The position numbers and the translations under genes were made by a program. A model generated the notes under the pieces. It did not search any database. It was not told the origin of the DNA and saw only the letters and a program-made list of their open reading frames with translations. Source: Diaphorobacter caeni (lineage in GTDB: Bacteria; Pseudomonadota; Gammaproteobacteria; Burkholderiales; Burkholderiaceae_C). Taken from it: a stretch of 64,000 nt of DNA. Location: contig NZ_JADKYZ010000006.1 in assembly GCF_015354245.1 (NCBI RefSeq), positions 248,001-312,000 of the forward strand. Direction: 5' to 3'. This document shows positions 16,251-26,241 of the stretch, one piece after another (within the stretch, counting starts at the first letter, position 1; each line of letters starts with the position of its first letter).

Positions 16251-18740
16251 ATGTCCGTACGCAGAGCCAAGCGCGCCATCAGCAACAAGCTGCGCAGCAA
16301 GAACCATTCAACCCGCAAACTGGCGATCCCGCTGCTGATCGTCGCCAGCGGCATTGGCGCGATCAGCCATGCGCCGCTTGCGCTCGCGCAGACGACAACC
16401 GCAGCGCAGGCCGCGCGCAGCTACGACATTCCCGCAGGGCCGCTGAGCCAGGCGCTGACACGGTTTTCGGCGGAGGCCGGCATCTATCTCGTCGGCAACG
16501 GCAGCATGGCCGAGGGCAAGAGCACGGCGGGGCTCAAGGGCAGCTACAGCGTATCGGCCGGGCTGTCGGCATTGCTGGCCAATTCGGGGCTGGAGGCTTT
16601 TGTACAGGCCGATGGCAGCTACGGGCTGCGCGCGCGCAGGGCGGATGCGCAGGTGAGCCCACCCGTTGCGGCGGGCGCCACTGCACTCGCAACGGTCACC
16701 GTCACCGCCAAGGCGGATGCGGGCACCGCATCCGAAGGCACTGGCAGCTACACGCAGAAGGGCCCGAGCCGTACGGCCACCGGGTTGAATCTGTCGCTGC
16801 GCGAAACGCCGCAGTCGGTGTCGGTGATGACGCGCCAGCGCATGGATGACTTCAAGCTCGAGACGCTGACCGACGTGATGGAGCAGACGCCCGGCATCGC
16901 GGTCTACCGTCAGAACAACGCCTCGGATTTTCAGGCGCGCGGCACCAGCGTGAATCTGCAGACCGATGGCATGGCGCAGGTCACGAGCGGCTGGTACTAC
17001 CTCACCAGCACCATGTTCTCACTTGACGACATGGCCGAGGTCGACCGTGTGGAGGTGCTCAAGGGCTCGTCCGGTCTGGTGGTCGGCAAGGGCAATTACG
17101 GCGCGACCGTGAACATGATCCGCAAGCGTCCAACGCGGGATTTTCAGGCCAACGTGCGTGCCAACGCGGGCAGTTGGGACACCTACCGTGCGCAGGCCGA
17201 TGTGGGTGGGCCGCTCAACGAATCGGGTTCGGTGCGTGGCCGGCTGGTGGCGTCGGCCATGGATTCGGGCGGCTTTCGCGACTTTGAAAAGTCCAGCAGC
17301 AAGATGCTGTTCGGCACGCTGGAGGCCGATCTCACGCCCGACACGCTGCTCAACGTCGGCCTGACCTACCGCGAGCGCGACGCCAAGGGCATAGGCACGA
17401 CCCAGCCCATCCAGCGCTATACGCGCGCAGGCGGAGAAGTGGCGTGGATGCCGCGCTCGTTCAACACCGGAGCGCCCTGGGGCGGCTACGAGCAGAAGGG
17501 GCTGAATCTGTTCGGCAGTCTGGAGCAGCGCCTTGCCGATGACTGGACGGCGGCCCTCAAGTTCTCGCACCAGCGAGTGACCATGGACGACATGATCGCG
17601 GGCTACTACTACGATCAGGACCGCGCGAGCTTCGGCCGCTGGCGCAACATGGAGACCGACAACTGGACCGTGAATCTGGACGTCAAGGGCTCGTTCGATC
17701 TGCTTGGTCGCTCGCATGAGCTGCTTGCAGGAGCGGGCATCTCGCGCTTCTACAGCAATGTGCAGTTGCCGCTCAACTCGCTGAATCTGGTGCCGCTCGA
17801 CCAGCTCGGCGTGAACATGGCCCAGGGCGGGGCCGCGCTGCCCATGCCCGACTACAGCAAGCTGAACTACGGCGACAACAGCTTCAGCCAGAAGCAGCGT
17901 TATGCCTATGCGGCCGGGCGCTTCCGCGTGGCCGATCCGCTGCAGGTGATCGCGGGGCTGCGCGTCACGCGCTTTGAAGAGCGCGACACCACGCCGTTCT
18001 GGTGGAACTACGACATGAAGGAAAACGGCGTGGTCACGCCGTATGCGGGACTGGTCTACGAGGTCCATCCGAACGTGTCGCTGTATGCGAGCTACGCCAA
18101 CATCTTCCAGCCGCAGACCGCGCAGGACGAACGTGGCACCACGCTCAAGCCCGAAGAGGGCAACACTTACGAGATCGGCGCCAAGGGCGAGTTCTTCGAC
18201 AAGCGCCTGAACGCCAGCATCGCCCACTTCTGGATGAAGACCAAGAACACGGCGGAGGAAAGCGGCGGACTCACACCCGGCGGCGACACCGCCTACCGCG
18301 CGGTCTCTTCGGCCACCCGGCGCGGTTGGGAGCTCGAGCTGTCGGGCGAACTCGCGCGCGGCTGGCAGGCGCAGGGCAGTCTGGTGCAGCAGAGCAGCTC
18401 GCTCAACAACGCAAGCAAGTATCCCAAGCACCAGTTCAAGCTCGGTACGACCTACCGCTTCGACGGCGACCTTCGCGGCCTGACAGTGGGCGCATCCACG
18501 CGCTGGCAGACCAAGACCTCGGTGAACAACAGCGCCGCCACGTTGTCGCAGGACGCCTATGCGCTGTTCGATCTGATGGCACGCTACCAGGTCGACCCGC
18601 ATCTCTCGTTCAGCCTGAACATCAACAATGCGTTCGACAAGCAATATCTTTCAGGGCTCACCAACTTCAGCGCGTCAGGGCTTTTCTACACATGGGGCGC
18701 GCCACGCAGCGTGAACGTGGGCATGCGGTATGACTTCTGA
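16251..18740 (+). CDS. TonB-dependent siderophore receptor with STN signalling domain
   Basis: An 829-aa FpvA/FecA-like transducer. A long signal peptide ends near residue 46 (APLALAQ). The STN signalling domain follows (about 55-110; YDIPAGPLSQALTRFSAEAG), then the plug (ETPQSVSVMTRQRMDDF) and a 22-strand-type barrel ending in VGMRYDF. The STN domain contacts the FecR-type regulator encoded just upstream, so the three genes form a complete cell-surface signalling unit. The siderophore is not identifiable; no biosynthesis genes are nearby, so a xenosiderophore is possible. Confidence 0.94.
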   Translation: MSVRRAKRAISNKLRSKNHSTRKLAIPLLIVASGIGAISHAPLALAQTTTAAQAARSYDIPAGPLSQALTRFSAEAGIYLVGNGSMAEGKSTAGLKGSYSVSAGLSALLANSGLEAFVQADGSYGLRARRADAQVSPPVAAGATALATVTVTAKADAGTASEGTGSYTQKGPSRTATGLNLSLRETPQSVSVMTRQRMDDFKLETLTDVMEQTPGIAVYRQNNASDFQARGTSVNLQTDGMAQVTSGWYYLTSTMFSLDDMAEVDRVEVLKGSSGLVVGKGNYGATVNMIRKRPTRDFQANVRANAGSWDTYRAQADVGGPLNESGSVRGRLVASAMDSGGFRDFEKSSSKMLFGTLEADLTPDTLLNVGLTYRERDAKGIGTTQPIQRYTRAGGEVAWMPRSFNTGAPWGGYEQKGLNLFGSLEQRLADDWTAALKFSHQRVTMDDMIAGYYYDQDRASFGRWRNMETDNWTVNLDVKGSFDLLGRSHELLAGAGISRFYSNVQLPLNSLNLVPLDQLGVNMAQGGAALPMPDYSKLNYGDNSFSQKQRYAYAAGRFRVADPLQVIAGLRVTRFEERDTTPFWWNYDMKENGVVTPYAGLVYEVHPNVSLYASYANIFQPQTAQDERGTTLKPEEGNTYEIGAKGEFFDKRLNASIAHFWMKTKNTAEESGGLTPGGDTAYRAVSSATRRGWELELSGELARGWQAQGSLVQQSSSLNNASKYPKHQFKLGTTYRFDGDLRGLTVGASTRWQTKTSVNNSAATLSQDAYALFDLMARYQVDPHLSFSLNINNAFDKQYLSGLTNFSASGLFYTWGAPRSVNVGMRYDF

Positions 18741-18794
18741 GTCGACGCATTCGAAACAAAGCCCGGCTGAGCCGGAGACAGGGGAGTCGCGGCG

Positions 18795-20438
18795 ATGAAG
18801 GAGGGCTTTCGCCAATGCATGGCCTGGCTGCACACCTGGACGGGCCTCGTGGTGGGCTGGGTGCTGTTTTTCGTCTTCGCGACCGGCACGCCTGGCTATT
18901 TCCAGTACGACATCACGCGCTGGATGCAGCCCGAGCGTCCGCAGGTACAGCGCGTGGCGATTCCCGAAGCCGACAGGGCGCAGGTGCTTGGCAGGGCGCT
19001 GGATCGCCTCGAACAGCTGGCGCCTACGGCAAACAGCTGGCGCATCACGCTGCCGCACGAAGCGTTGTCGCCGCGCGGCTGGCAGGAGTTTTCGATCCGC
19101 TGGGAGGAAGCTCCCAAGCCCGGTCATGAGCGCGGCGTGAGCGGCAACGAGCGCCTCGATCCTCTGACCGGCGCGCTGCTGCCGGGCGAGGTGCAGCCGC
19201 GCGCCACGGCGGGCGGGTTCGGTCTCTACCGCATGCACTACATGCTGCGCTATCTGCCCTATGACTGGGCGATCCGGCTGGTCGGCATCTGCACCATGCT
19301 GATGCTGTTGGCCATATGTAGCGGCGTGGTCGCGCACAAGCGGATCTTCAAGGACTTCTTCACATTCCGTCCCGGCAAGGGGCAACGCAGTTGGCTGGAT
19401 GCGCACAACGCTGTCAGCGTCATGGCGCTGCCGTTCTTTCTGATGATCACCTACAGCGGTTTGGTGTTCTTTCTCTTCACCTACATGCCTGCCGGGCGCG
19501 ACGTGCAATACGGCAGCAATCAGGCGGCCAACAAGGCCTTCTATGACGAACTGCTCGACCGCCATGCCCACGCGCCGTTTGCACGCCCGAAGGCGGACAT
19601 CGCGGCGCTTGTGGATCAGGCCGAAAAGCGGTGGGGGCCTGACCGCATCGCGTCCGTCGTCGTCGAGAGGCATGTGGGTGACGGCGAGGTTGCGGAAATC
19701 GTCATCACCCATACGCAGGGCGGCCAACTGGATTTTTGGAATCCCGCCAAGCTGCGATTTGATGCCGACACGGGCGCTGCGCTCCCTGAGGAGCCCAACT
19801 CCGGTGGTGACGCGCGACTCACGCAGAGCGTGATGCTGAATCTTCACGAAGGACTGTTCGCGGGCATCTGGGGGCGCTGGCTGTACTTTGTCGCGGGGCT
19901 GCTCGGCTGCGCCATGATCGGCACGGGATTGGTGCTCTGGACCGTCAAACGCCGCAGACACCATCTGGCAAGCGGCAGGGACGTTGACGAGCGTTTCGGC
20001 GTGCGTTTGGTGGAGATATTGAACGTGGCCACCATCGCCGGTCTGCCGTTGGCGCTCGCGGCGTATTTCTGGGCCAACCGGCTGCTGCCGCTGGAGATTG
20101 CGGATCGCTCGGCATGGGAGTTCCATGCGGTGTTCGCCGCGTGGCTGGGTACTTTGTTCTACGCGATGGCGCGCCCGCTCGCGCGCGCCTGGGTGGAGTT
20201 GCTGTGGGGCAGTTGCCTCGCGTTCGCGTTGGTGCCGGTGATCAACGCGCTTACCACCGACCGCCATTTGCTCAACAGCCTCGCGGCTGGAGACTGGGTG
20301 TTTGCCGGTTTCGATCTCACTCAGATCGGTCTGGCCGCGCTTTTCGCGCTGATGGCCGTGAAGGTGCAACGGCGTCTGCTGCCCGCCTCCCGAACGGTCG
20401 CGCAACCACATTCCGCAACGGCGAAGGAGGCCGCATGA
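18795..20438 (+). CDS. PepSY-domain membrane protein of the iron-uptake type
   Basis: A 547-aa inner-membrane protein of the PepSY-associated TM family, often beside siderophore receptors (PiuB/FoxB-like) where members act in ferric-siderophore reduction or handling. Helix 1 (WLHTWTGLVVGWVLFFVFATG) is characteristic, and several more helices flank PepSY-like periplasmic loops. It lies 54 bases after the receptor and overlaps the next gene by 4 bases (ATGA). Ferrisiderophore reduction here is inferred. Confidence 0.88.
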   Translation: MKEGFRQCMAWLHTWTGLVVGWVLFFVFATGTPGYFQYDITRWMQPERPQVQRVAIPEADRAQVLGRALDRLEQLAPTANSWRITLPHEALSPRGWQEFSIRWEEAPKPGHERGVSGNERLDPLTGALLPGEVQPRATAGGFGLYRMHYMLRYLPYDWAIRLVGICTMLMLLAICSGVVAHKRIFKDFFTFRPGKGQRSWLDAHNAVSVMALPFFLMITYSGLVFFLFTYMPAGRDVQYGSNQAANKAFYDELLDRHAHAPFARPKADIAALVDQAEKRWGPDRIASVVVERHVGDGEVAEIVITHTQGGQLDFWNPAKLRFDADTGAALPEEPNSGGDARLTQSVMLNLHEGLFAGIWGRWLYFVAGLLGCAMIGTGLVLWTVKRRRHHLASGRDVDERFGVRLVEILNVATIAGLPLALAAYFWANRLLPLEIADRSAWEFHAVFAAWLGTLFYAMARPLARAWVELLWGSCLAFALVPVINALTTDRHLLNSLAAGDWVFAGFDLTQIGLAALFALMAVKVQRRLLPASRTVAQPHSATAKEAA

Positions 20439-20737
20439 GCCAAAACAAAACCATGCCGACCAGCGACCGCCTGGCCGTTGCCTCGCGTGTGGCGGCCGCA
20501 GCCTTCGGCGGCTACGCGCTCGCGTCCGCCGCCACGGTGCTCATGGCGCAGCTGTGGCCGGCCACGCGCGCGCAGGCGCTGCTCTGGGCCACCATGCTCG
20601 GCTTTGCTGTCTATGCCGTCGCGGTGATCTGGGTATTCACTACGCGCAGTGCCACGCGCGCATGGATCGGCGTGGCTGCGACGGCGGCCGTGCTCACGGC
20701 GATGGCGTGGGCCATCCATGCGGGAGGCAAGACATGA
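20435..20737 (+). CDS. DUF3649 small membrane protein (iron uptake)
   Basis: A 100-aa protein with three predicted membrane helices, matching DUF3649 proteins found in siderophore-uptake operons. AAGGAGG precedes the ATG, which overlaps the PepSY gene stop by 4 bases. It in turn overlaps the next gene by 4 bases. The biochemical role of the family is unknown. Confidence 0.75.
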   Translation: MSQNKTMPTSDRLAVASRVAAAAFGGYALASAATVLMAQLWPATRAQALLWATMLGFAVYAVAVIWVFTTRSATRAWIGVAATAAVLTAMAWAIHAGGKT

Positions 20738-21594
20738 CGCCCGACACGTTGACCGGCACGCATCTGCTCGTGCTCGTTTTGGGTTTGCTGGCGTTTCTGT
20801 CGTTGGCCTTTGCGACCGAGCGGCACGGCGAGCATCTGCTGGGCCGCACGCCCTCTCGGCGCTGGCAAGGTTTGGCGCGCGTCGCGGGATGGTTGCTGCT
20901 GGCGCTCTCGCTCGCCTATGCCATCACCGCGCTTGACGTGGGTGTCGGCATCGCGCTGTGGCTGGGTTGGCTCAGCATTGCGGCGCTCGCGTGGGTGTTT
21001 ATCTTCCCGCGCTGGCCGTGGCAGCCGCCCGCGCGAGACAAGCCGCAGCGCCAAGTCCAGTCAAATGGCGAGCCAGGGAATGGGGCACCGACTTCGCCCC
21101 CACGACGCGGAGCGAGGACCATCGCGGCGCTTCTGTTGCTTGCCACGAGCATCGTGTTCGCCACCGGGCTTGCGCGCGTGCAGTTGCCGCCGCTCGAGCG
21201 CAGCTACGCGCTCACGGGGCAGGTCGGCCCGTGGACATTCACGCTGGTCGAATCCGACCGCAACCCGCCCCAGCTTGTGGACATGGACATCCCGATGAAA
21301 GAGTTCCGTTTGCGCTTCTGCGATGCATGCGACCAGCACATCCGGTTGGCGACGCTCAAAGTCAACCAGCCGCGCAGCCTGCGTGCGACGGGCATGGGCT
21401 TCATGGGACAGCGTTGGGAGCGTCGTGCCGAAATCTCACTGCCGGATACCTTGCGCGCCGACAGCGAGCTGTGGCTGACAGTGACCGGAAAGGATGGCAA
21501 TGTGCATCAGACCTTCTGGCGCATGGATCAAGTCTCGCCCGGCACAGTGGCATGGTTTGAACAACAAAGGAAAGCGCCCGATGCACAGCCCTGA
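20734..21594 (+). CDS. DUF3325-type membrane protein with an added periplasmic domain
   Basis: A 286-aa protein. The first about 100 residues look like DUF3325 iron-uptake membrane proteins (three helices; LVLGLLAFLSLAFATERHGEHLLG). After a proline/glycine-rich linker comes a fourth helix (about 127-145) and a periplasmic domain of about 140 residues with FRLRFCDACDQHIRLATLKV and WFEQQRKAP. The C-terminal domain looks added to the short DUF3325 form; I do not recognise its family. Its CxxC-x-H could bind metal. The ATG overlaps the previous stop by 4 bases. Confidence 0.7.
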   Translation: MTPDTLTGTHLLVLVLGLLAFLSLAFATERHGEHLLGRTPSRRWQGLARVAGWLLLALSLAYAITALDVGVGIALWLGWLSIAALAWVFIFPRWPWQPPARDKPQRQVQSNGEPGNGAPTSPPRRGARTIAALLLLATSIVFATGLARVQLPPLERSYALTGQVGPWTFTLVESDRNPPQLVDMDIPMKEFRLRFCDACDQHIRLATLKVNQPRSLRATGMGFMGQRWERRAEISLPDTLRADSELWLTVTGKDGNVHQTFWRMDQVSPGTVAWFEQQRKAPDAQP

Positions 21595-21943
21595 TCGCAG
21601 AATTTTCCGCCGCCTGCTGAGCGTATGCGCTGCATGCGCGTCCCTTCATGTCGCAGCGCACGAGCCCGTGGCCCGTTGCGTCATGCTGGACACGCAAACA
21701 GTGCGTTGCCGCGGAGCCAACAACGACGGACAGGAGATGCCCGGCGCGCGCATGGAGGTCATCGCGCACAGCGGCGAAACCCTGCTTGACGCCAGACTCG
21801 ATGCGCGCTCTACGCTCACCTTCAAACAACCGACGCAGCCGTTCTATGTGCTCTTCGACATAGGTCCCGGTCTGCAGACAGTCGTGGAGCAGGAAGAAAT
21901 CCTGCGTTCCCCGGTACGCCGTGCGCGTTGGATGCAGAAGTGA
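21581..21943 (+). CDS. Small periplasmic protein of the iron-uptake operon
   Basis: A 120-aa protein with a signal peptide (about residues 1-26, LLSVCAACASLHVAAHE). The mature part has two cysteines (ARCVMLDTQTVRCRG) and a beta-rich end (FYVLFDIGPGLQTVVEQEEI). It overlaps the preceding gene by 14 bases, so it belongs to the receptor operon. Function not recognised; a periplasmic metal-handling or accessory role is inferred from position. The gap to 22127 shows nothing clear. Confidence 0.6.
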   Translation: MHSPDRRIFRRLLSVCAACASLHVAAHEPVARCVMLDTQTVRCRGANNDGQEMPGARMEVIAHSGETLLDARLDARSTLTFKQPTQPFYVLFDIGPGLQTVVEQEEILRSPVRRARWMQK

Positions 21944-22127
21944 ATGGTCCTCTCTCCAGACACAAAGCAGTCAAATTGCCGAATTGCGCTGGCTTTCAGG
22001 ACCAAGACCGGAAACAGCTTTTGGGTCACTGAACATGCTTCTGCCGAGCAAACTGCGGCAGGTGATGTCGAGTAGCGGCGTGGAGCGGCGGTGATGCCAT
22101 AGCTCGCCGCCGGTTGGGTGCGATCTT

Positions 22128-22568
22128 TCAGATCGCGCCGTATTTCAGATGAATGATGGGATAAGGGCGGCCTTGCCCATCAAGCGGTGAGCGGCCTGTG
22201 CGTTGAAAGCCCATTCTTTCGTAGAACCCTACAGCTTGGGTGTTCTGCTCGTTGACATCCGTGGTCATGCTGGGATGAAGCGAAAGACCATGTCTTATCA
22301 GTGCTGCGCCAATGCCTTTGCCGCTGTGTTCAGGGTCAACAAACAAGGCCTCCATATGCCCATTGTCAACAAGCATGAAAGCCAATGGACAGTTGCTGGA
22401 GTCCACGGCCAGCCAGAGTGGAGCCTGTGGCAGAAAATCGGACACCATCGCGTCAATGGCTTGGCGGTCCGTTTCAGTCAGAAAATGGTGCGTCGCATCC
22501 ACCGCGCGGCGCCATATTTCAACGGCACGTTCACCATCCTCGGGTCGGCTTGTTCGTATGGAGGTCAT
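22128..22568 (-). CDS. GNAT-family N-acetyltransferase (YjaB-like)
   Basis: A 146-aa acetyltransferase of the GNAT fold, close to YjaB by motif order. The acetyl-CoA loop is HSGKGIGAALIRHGL, following MEALFVDPEH, and the family-typical VNEQNTQAVGFYERMGFQRTGRS follows. The acceptor substrate cannot be deduced. Confidence 0.88.
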   Translation of the reverse strand: MTSIRTSRPEDGERAVEIWRRAVDATHHFLTETDRQAIDAMVSDFLPQAPLWLAVDSSNCPLAFMLVDNGHMEALFVDPEHSGKGIGAALIRHGLSLHPSMTTDVNEQNTQAVGFYERMGFQRTGRSPLDGQGRPYPIIHLKYGAI

Positions 22569-22620
22569 TTTTTTCTATTTCACTTGGATGCTGAACGATG
22601 ACTGACTGCAGCAGTTTCGC

Positions 22621-22902
22621 TCACATGTTCGCCATGGTTTTAGCGTGCATTTTTGCTCGTTCTTCCTTGCGTTCGCTGTAGCGGTCCACCAGGTACGGCG
22701 CGATGTCACGGGTCAGCAGCGTGAATTTCATCAGCTCTTCCATCACATCCACAACGCGGTCGTAATACGCCGATGGCTTCATGCGTCCGTTTGCTTCAAA
22801 CTCCTCGTAGGCCTTGGCCACAGAGCTTGGGTTGGGAATGGTACCGCGCGCCCACTCTTGACGTGGCTGACGCACCAGCGACTGCTTGCCGCAATGGTGC
22901 AT
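22621..22902 (-). pseudogene. arsH: Remnant of arsH (C-terminal third)
   Basis: About 70 codons closely match the C-terminus of ArsH, an NADPH-FMN reductase linked to organoarsenical resistance: [40 protein letters not shown] and [10 protein letters not shown]. The catalytic N-terminal two thirds are missing and the frame upstream ([16 protein letters not shown]) has diverged or shifted. It abuts an IS fragment, so truncation by transposition or deletion is likely. Probably not functional. Confidence 0.75.
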
Positions 22903-22969
22903 GTGTTGCTGGACTTTTTAAGAGAGGCTAACGAAACTTCAATCGGAGGCCTGCAAATGCATTTATGAA

Positions 22970-23570
22970 TAGTCCCGTCTTCCCTAGACACGCTTGATCC
23001 GCTGGGAATGACGTCTTTCGAACTCTACCGGAGACACATCTCAGGCGGTGCTGTAACGCCTCTTTGGGTTGTAGAACATCTCGATGTAGTTGAAGGCATC
23101 GCCCTCGCTTCATCGCGCGTTGGATAGATCTGTCGACGAATACGTTCACGCCTGAGTAACCGGAAGAAGCTCTCGGCTACGGTGTTGTCATGACAGTTGC
23201 CCCGATGGCTCATGTTGGAGAGCAGATTGTGATCGTCCAGGAAGTCCTGCCAATCATGGCTGGTGAACTGACTGCCCTGATCTGAATGCACGATGACAGC
23301 ACGCGTGGGTCGGCGACGCCACAGAGCCATCACCTACGCATCAAGCACCAAGCCTGTACTGACCCGCCAGCCCGCAATCCAGCGGACTTGGACATCAATC
23401 ACAAAAGCCACAAACATCTGCTCCTGCCATGTCGGGGACAAAGGTGAAGTCCAAGACTCGAAACTGGTCCGGACGCTGCGCTTTGAATTGCCGATTGAGC
23501 ACATTCGATGAGGCCTTCAAGCGGAAAGCCGCCATGACCACTTGCATCCGCCCTTGCTACTGAAATATGC
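22970..23570 (-). mobile_element. Decayed IS3-family transposase (orfB) fragment
   Basis: The minus strand encodes broken pieces of an IS3-type integrase core: SNVLNRQFKAQRPDQF, then after a frame change FVAFVIDV and AGWRVSTGLVLDA, a stop, then VIVHSDQGSQFTSHDWQDF and NCHDNTVAESFF with two catalytic acidic regions, then another frame change (DAFNYIEMFYNPKRRYST) with a further stop. At least three lesions make it inactive. The 5' part (orfA, start of orfB) is absent. It sits between the arsH remnant and the kai operon. Confidence 0.8.
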
Positions 23571-23578
23571 CAAACCAA

Positions 23579-25897
23579 TCAGGCAGCTCTTTCGTCGTTG
23601 CTGAGCATCTTGATCTTGTCGGCCAGTTCGGCGATCTCAAAGGGTTTGGTCAGTACATGCATGCCGGGTGCCAGCAGGCCGTTGTCCACGGTGGCCACTT
23701 CGGCATAGCCGGTGATGAACAGTACCTTGAGTGCGGGCCATTTCTCGCGCACGGCGTCGGCCACCTGGCGGCCGTTGAGGCCGCCGGGCAGGCCCACGTC
23801 GGTGATGAGCAGGTCGATCTCGATGGGTCCTTCCAGAATGCGCAGGGCGGAGGGGCCATCTTCGGCGGTGGTCACCACATAGCCGGCCTCTCGCAGCTCT
23901 TCGGCGATCAGGGTGCGGATGGTGGCTTCGTCGTCGATCAGCATGATGCGCTTGCCTTTGCCGTTGGGCACGGCGCTGGTGTTGCGGGTGCTCTCCATCG
24001 CATCCTCTTCGCTGAAATGGCGTGGAAAGTACATGCGCATCGTCGTGCCCTGGCCGGGCTCCGAATGCACGCGCACCTGACCGCCCGATTGGCGCACAAA
24101 GCCGTACACCATCGACAGGCCCAAGCCCGTGCCCTGGCCGGTGGGCTTGGTGGTGAAAAATGGGTCGAAAATGCGGTTGATCAGTTCTCTGGGAATGCCG
24201 ACGCCGGTGTCGGTGACGCTCAGCGCCACATACTCTCCGGGAGTCAGTTCGTGGGTCGCCGCTTCCAGTCCCTCCACCAGATGGTTGCTGGTCTCGATGA
24301 TCAGCTTGCCGCCTGCGGGCGCCATCGCGTCGCGTGCATTGATGCAGAGGTTGAGCAGGGCGTTCTCGAGCTGCGGCACGTCGATCCTCGCAATCCACAA
24401 GCCTTCGCCATCGACCACCGTGAGCGAGACGTTGGGCCCAATGGAGCGCTCGATGAGTTCCTGCATGCCCGTGACCAGACGGTTGATGTCGGTGGCGCGC
24501 GGGTCCAGCGTCTGTCTGCGGGCGAAGGCCAGCAGGCGCTGGGTGAGCGATGCGGCGCGCTTGATGCCTTCGCTGCCCATGTCCAAGTAGCGATCGATGT
24601 CGTTGTAGTGCGCCTTCTGCAGGCGCCGGCGTATCAGCTCGAGGCTCACGCTCATGCCGGCCAGCAGATTGTTGAAGTCGTGCGCGATGCCGCCGGTGAG
24701 TTGGCCCACGGCCTCCATTTTTTGTGACTGGCGCAGGGCTTCCTGAGCGCCTATCAGCTCCTGCGTGCGGGCTTGTACGGTGGCCTCCAGACTCTCGTTG
24801 ACTTCACGCAGACGCGCCTCGCTCTGGCGCAGGGCAGCAGCGTTGTTGACGCGATCAACCGCCGCCTCGGTGCGCTCCGCCACTTCGCTGATGAAGGACA
24901 GGTCGGCATTCGTCCAGTGGCGAACTTGGGCGTTGTGGATGAACAGCACCGCATACAGGCGCCCTTCCTGCAGATAGGGCACGCACACCAGTGATCGAAT
25001 GTCGAGGCTGTCCAGCAGCGCCGCCATATGGCGGGTGCGCGGGTCGATTCTCGCGTCGCTGACGCTGACCGTGGCGCGATGCTCCAGCTCGCGGATCAGG
25101 TCTCCGAAGTCCTTGGCACGCACGCGATGGGCAATGGTGGATGCGCCGGGGGACAGCCATTCGCAGGCCACGCGCATGTTGTTGTCCGGAAGATCGAAGC
25201 GCACAAAACCGGTGCGCAGCACTTCCAATGTTTCGCCCAGCATCTGCACGGCTTTGTCGCCCACATCGACAGGGGTATCCAGCTCGCGCAGCGACTCGCC
25301 AAAGCGGGCAAGGGCATCGCGGCGCATGGACGTGCGGCGCGACTCCGTGACGTCGCGCACCACAAGCAAAGACCCAAAGCTTTGACCCGAAGGATCGAGC
25401 AGCGTGGACAGACTCTGCTCGACATAGATCGACGAGCCATCGTGCAGGCGATGGATGGCAGGGATGTCTGCGCGCGGCGGATCGGAGGGGAGTGGCGAGC
25501 CGGAATTCAGCGGCTCCGGCCGCACCGACAGATGCTCGTCCTGGATTTCGGTGAACAGGCTGGCCTTGTCACGCCCCAGAGCGGCATCGCCCTGAATGCC
25601 ATAGCGCTGCTCGGCGGACTGGTTCAGGAAGATGAGCTTGTCGTCGCGGTCGAAAGCGAAGACCGCGTCCTTCATCTGCAGCAGCACGCCTTGGCGCAGG
25701 CGATTGTCGGTGGCGTTGGCGCTTTCCAGAATGTAGATGTCGTCGTTGACGACCAGTGCATCCACTTCGCCGGCGTGGATGGCTCCCAGCGTGTCTTCCA
25801 GTTCGCGCAGGCGCAGGCGCAGTTCCTGATTCTCCGCGGCCAGCGCAGCGATGTCCGATGGGGTGTCTGCCCCGGTTGAGTGGCCGGAGCGCATCAT
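23579..25897 (-). CDS. Hybrid PAS-GAF sensor histidine kinase with receiver domain
   Basis: A 772-aa soluble hybrid kinase. A coiled region (about 14-50, [20 protein letters not shown]) leads to a PAS domain (about 68-185), a GAF domain (about 196-352), and a second coil. The kinase core follows with phospho-acceptor His406 in [10 protein letters not shown]-box Asn520, and DTGVGIP and GTGLGLS loops. A C-terminal receiver (648-765) has Asp655/656, acceptor Asp700 and Lys751. There is no membrane segment, so it senses a cytoplasmic signal. It overlaps the second kaiB by 4 bases, so it is probably the output kinase of the KaiC module. Confidence 0.93.
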   Translation of the reverse strand: MMRSGHSTGADTPSDIAALAAENQELRLRLRELEDTLGAIHAGEVDALVVNDDIYILESANATDNRLRQGVLLQMKDAVFAFDRDDKLIFLNQSAEQRYGIQGDAALGRDKASLFTEIQDEHLSVRPEPLNSGSPLPSDPPRADIPAIHRLHDGSSIYVEQSLSTLLDPSGQSFGSLLVVRDVTESRRTSMRRDALARFGESLRELDTPVDVGDKAVQMLGETLEVLRTGFVRFDLPDNNMRVACEWLSPGASTIAHRVRAKDFGDLIRELEHRATVSVSDARIDPRTRHMAALLDSLDIRSLVCVPYLQEGRLYAVLFIHNAQVRHWTNADLSFISEVAERTEAAVDRVNNAAALRQSEARLREVNESLEATVQARTQELIGAQEALRQSQKMEAVGQLTGGIAHDFNNLLAGMSVSLELIRRRLQKAHYNDIDRYLDMGSEGIKRAASLTQRLLAFARRQTLDPRATDINRLVTGMQELIERSIGPNVSLTVVDGEGLWIARIDVPQLENALLNLCINARDAMAPAGGKLIIETSNHLVEGLEAATHELTPGEYVALSVTDTGVGIPRELINRIFDPFFTTKPTGQGTGLGLSMVYGFVRQSGGQVRVHSEPGQGTTMRMYFPRHFSEEDAMESTRNTSAVPNGKGKRIMLIDDEATIRTLIAEELREAGYVVTTAEDGPSALRILEGPIEIDLLITDVGLPGGLNGRQVADAVREKWPALKVLFITGYAEVATVDNGLLAPGMHVLTKPFEIAELADKIKMLSNDERAA

Positions 25898-26241
25898 GGA
25901 CTCGCAGGCGGTTGCAGGCAGAACCAGTCGCGCATGCGCGCAACATCCGAAAGGTCGCCGACCACACGGCGACTGGGCAGAGGCGCATACCGCACCAGCG
26001 TGGGCGATGCAATCACCTGGTCACGCTTGGCATCGGCCACATGGGTGGCAATGTCGAGCACGTTCAGCTCGTAGGCACCGGGCAGGTGCGCATTCAGAAA
26101 CTGGCGGGCATTGACGATGGCCCGAGCCGACAGGGGCGATACCGCACTCACATAAAGGCGAAACCGCACCACCTCTGCGGCGGCCTCGGCGCTGAGCGAT
26201 TCGAGGGTGGAATGGCCTTCGGGAGGGACTTCGCTTTTCAT
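25894..26241 (-). CDS. kaiB: KaiB-like protein, divergent copy
   Basis: A 115-aa thioredoxin-like KaiB-family protein, the second of two in the operon. FRLYVSAVSPLSARAIVN and LPGAYELNVLDIATHVADA match the first half, and SPTLVRYAPLPSRRVVGDLSD the second. After GDLSD the usual EKVLIGLD-type end is replaced by VARMRDWFCLQP. Start and stop overlap the neighbouring genes by 4 bases each. KaiB proteins bind KaiC CI rings after a fold switch; whether this copy does so or instead contacts the kinase is unknown. Confidence 0.85.
   Translation of the reverse strand: MKSEVPPEGHSTLESLSAEAAAEVVRFRLYVSAVSPLSARAIVNARQFLNAHLPGAYELNVLDIATHVADAKRDQVIASPTLVRYAPLPSRRVVGDLSDVARMRDWFCLQPPASP

Noticed and set aside
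22970-23570. Active insertion sequence
   Set aside because: Several frameshifts and stops, and a missing orfA and 5' orfB, show it is a dead fragment.
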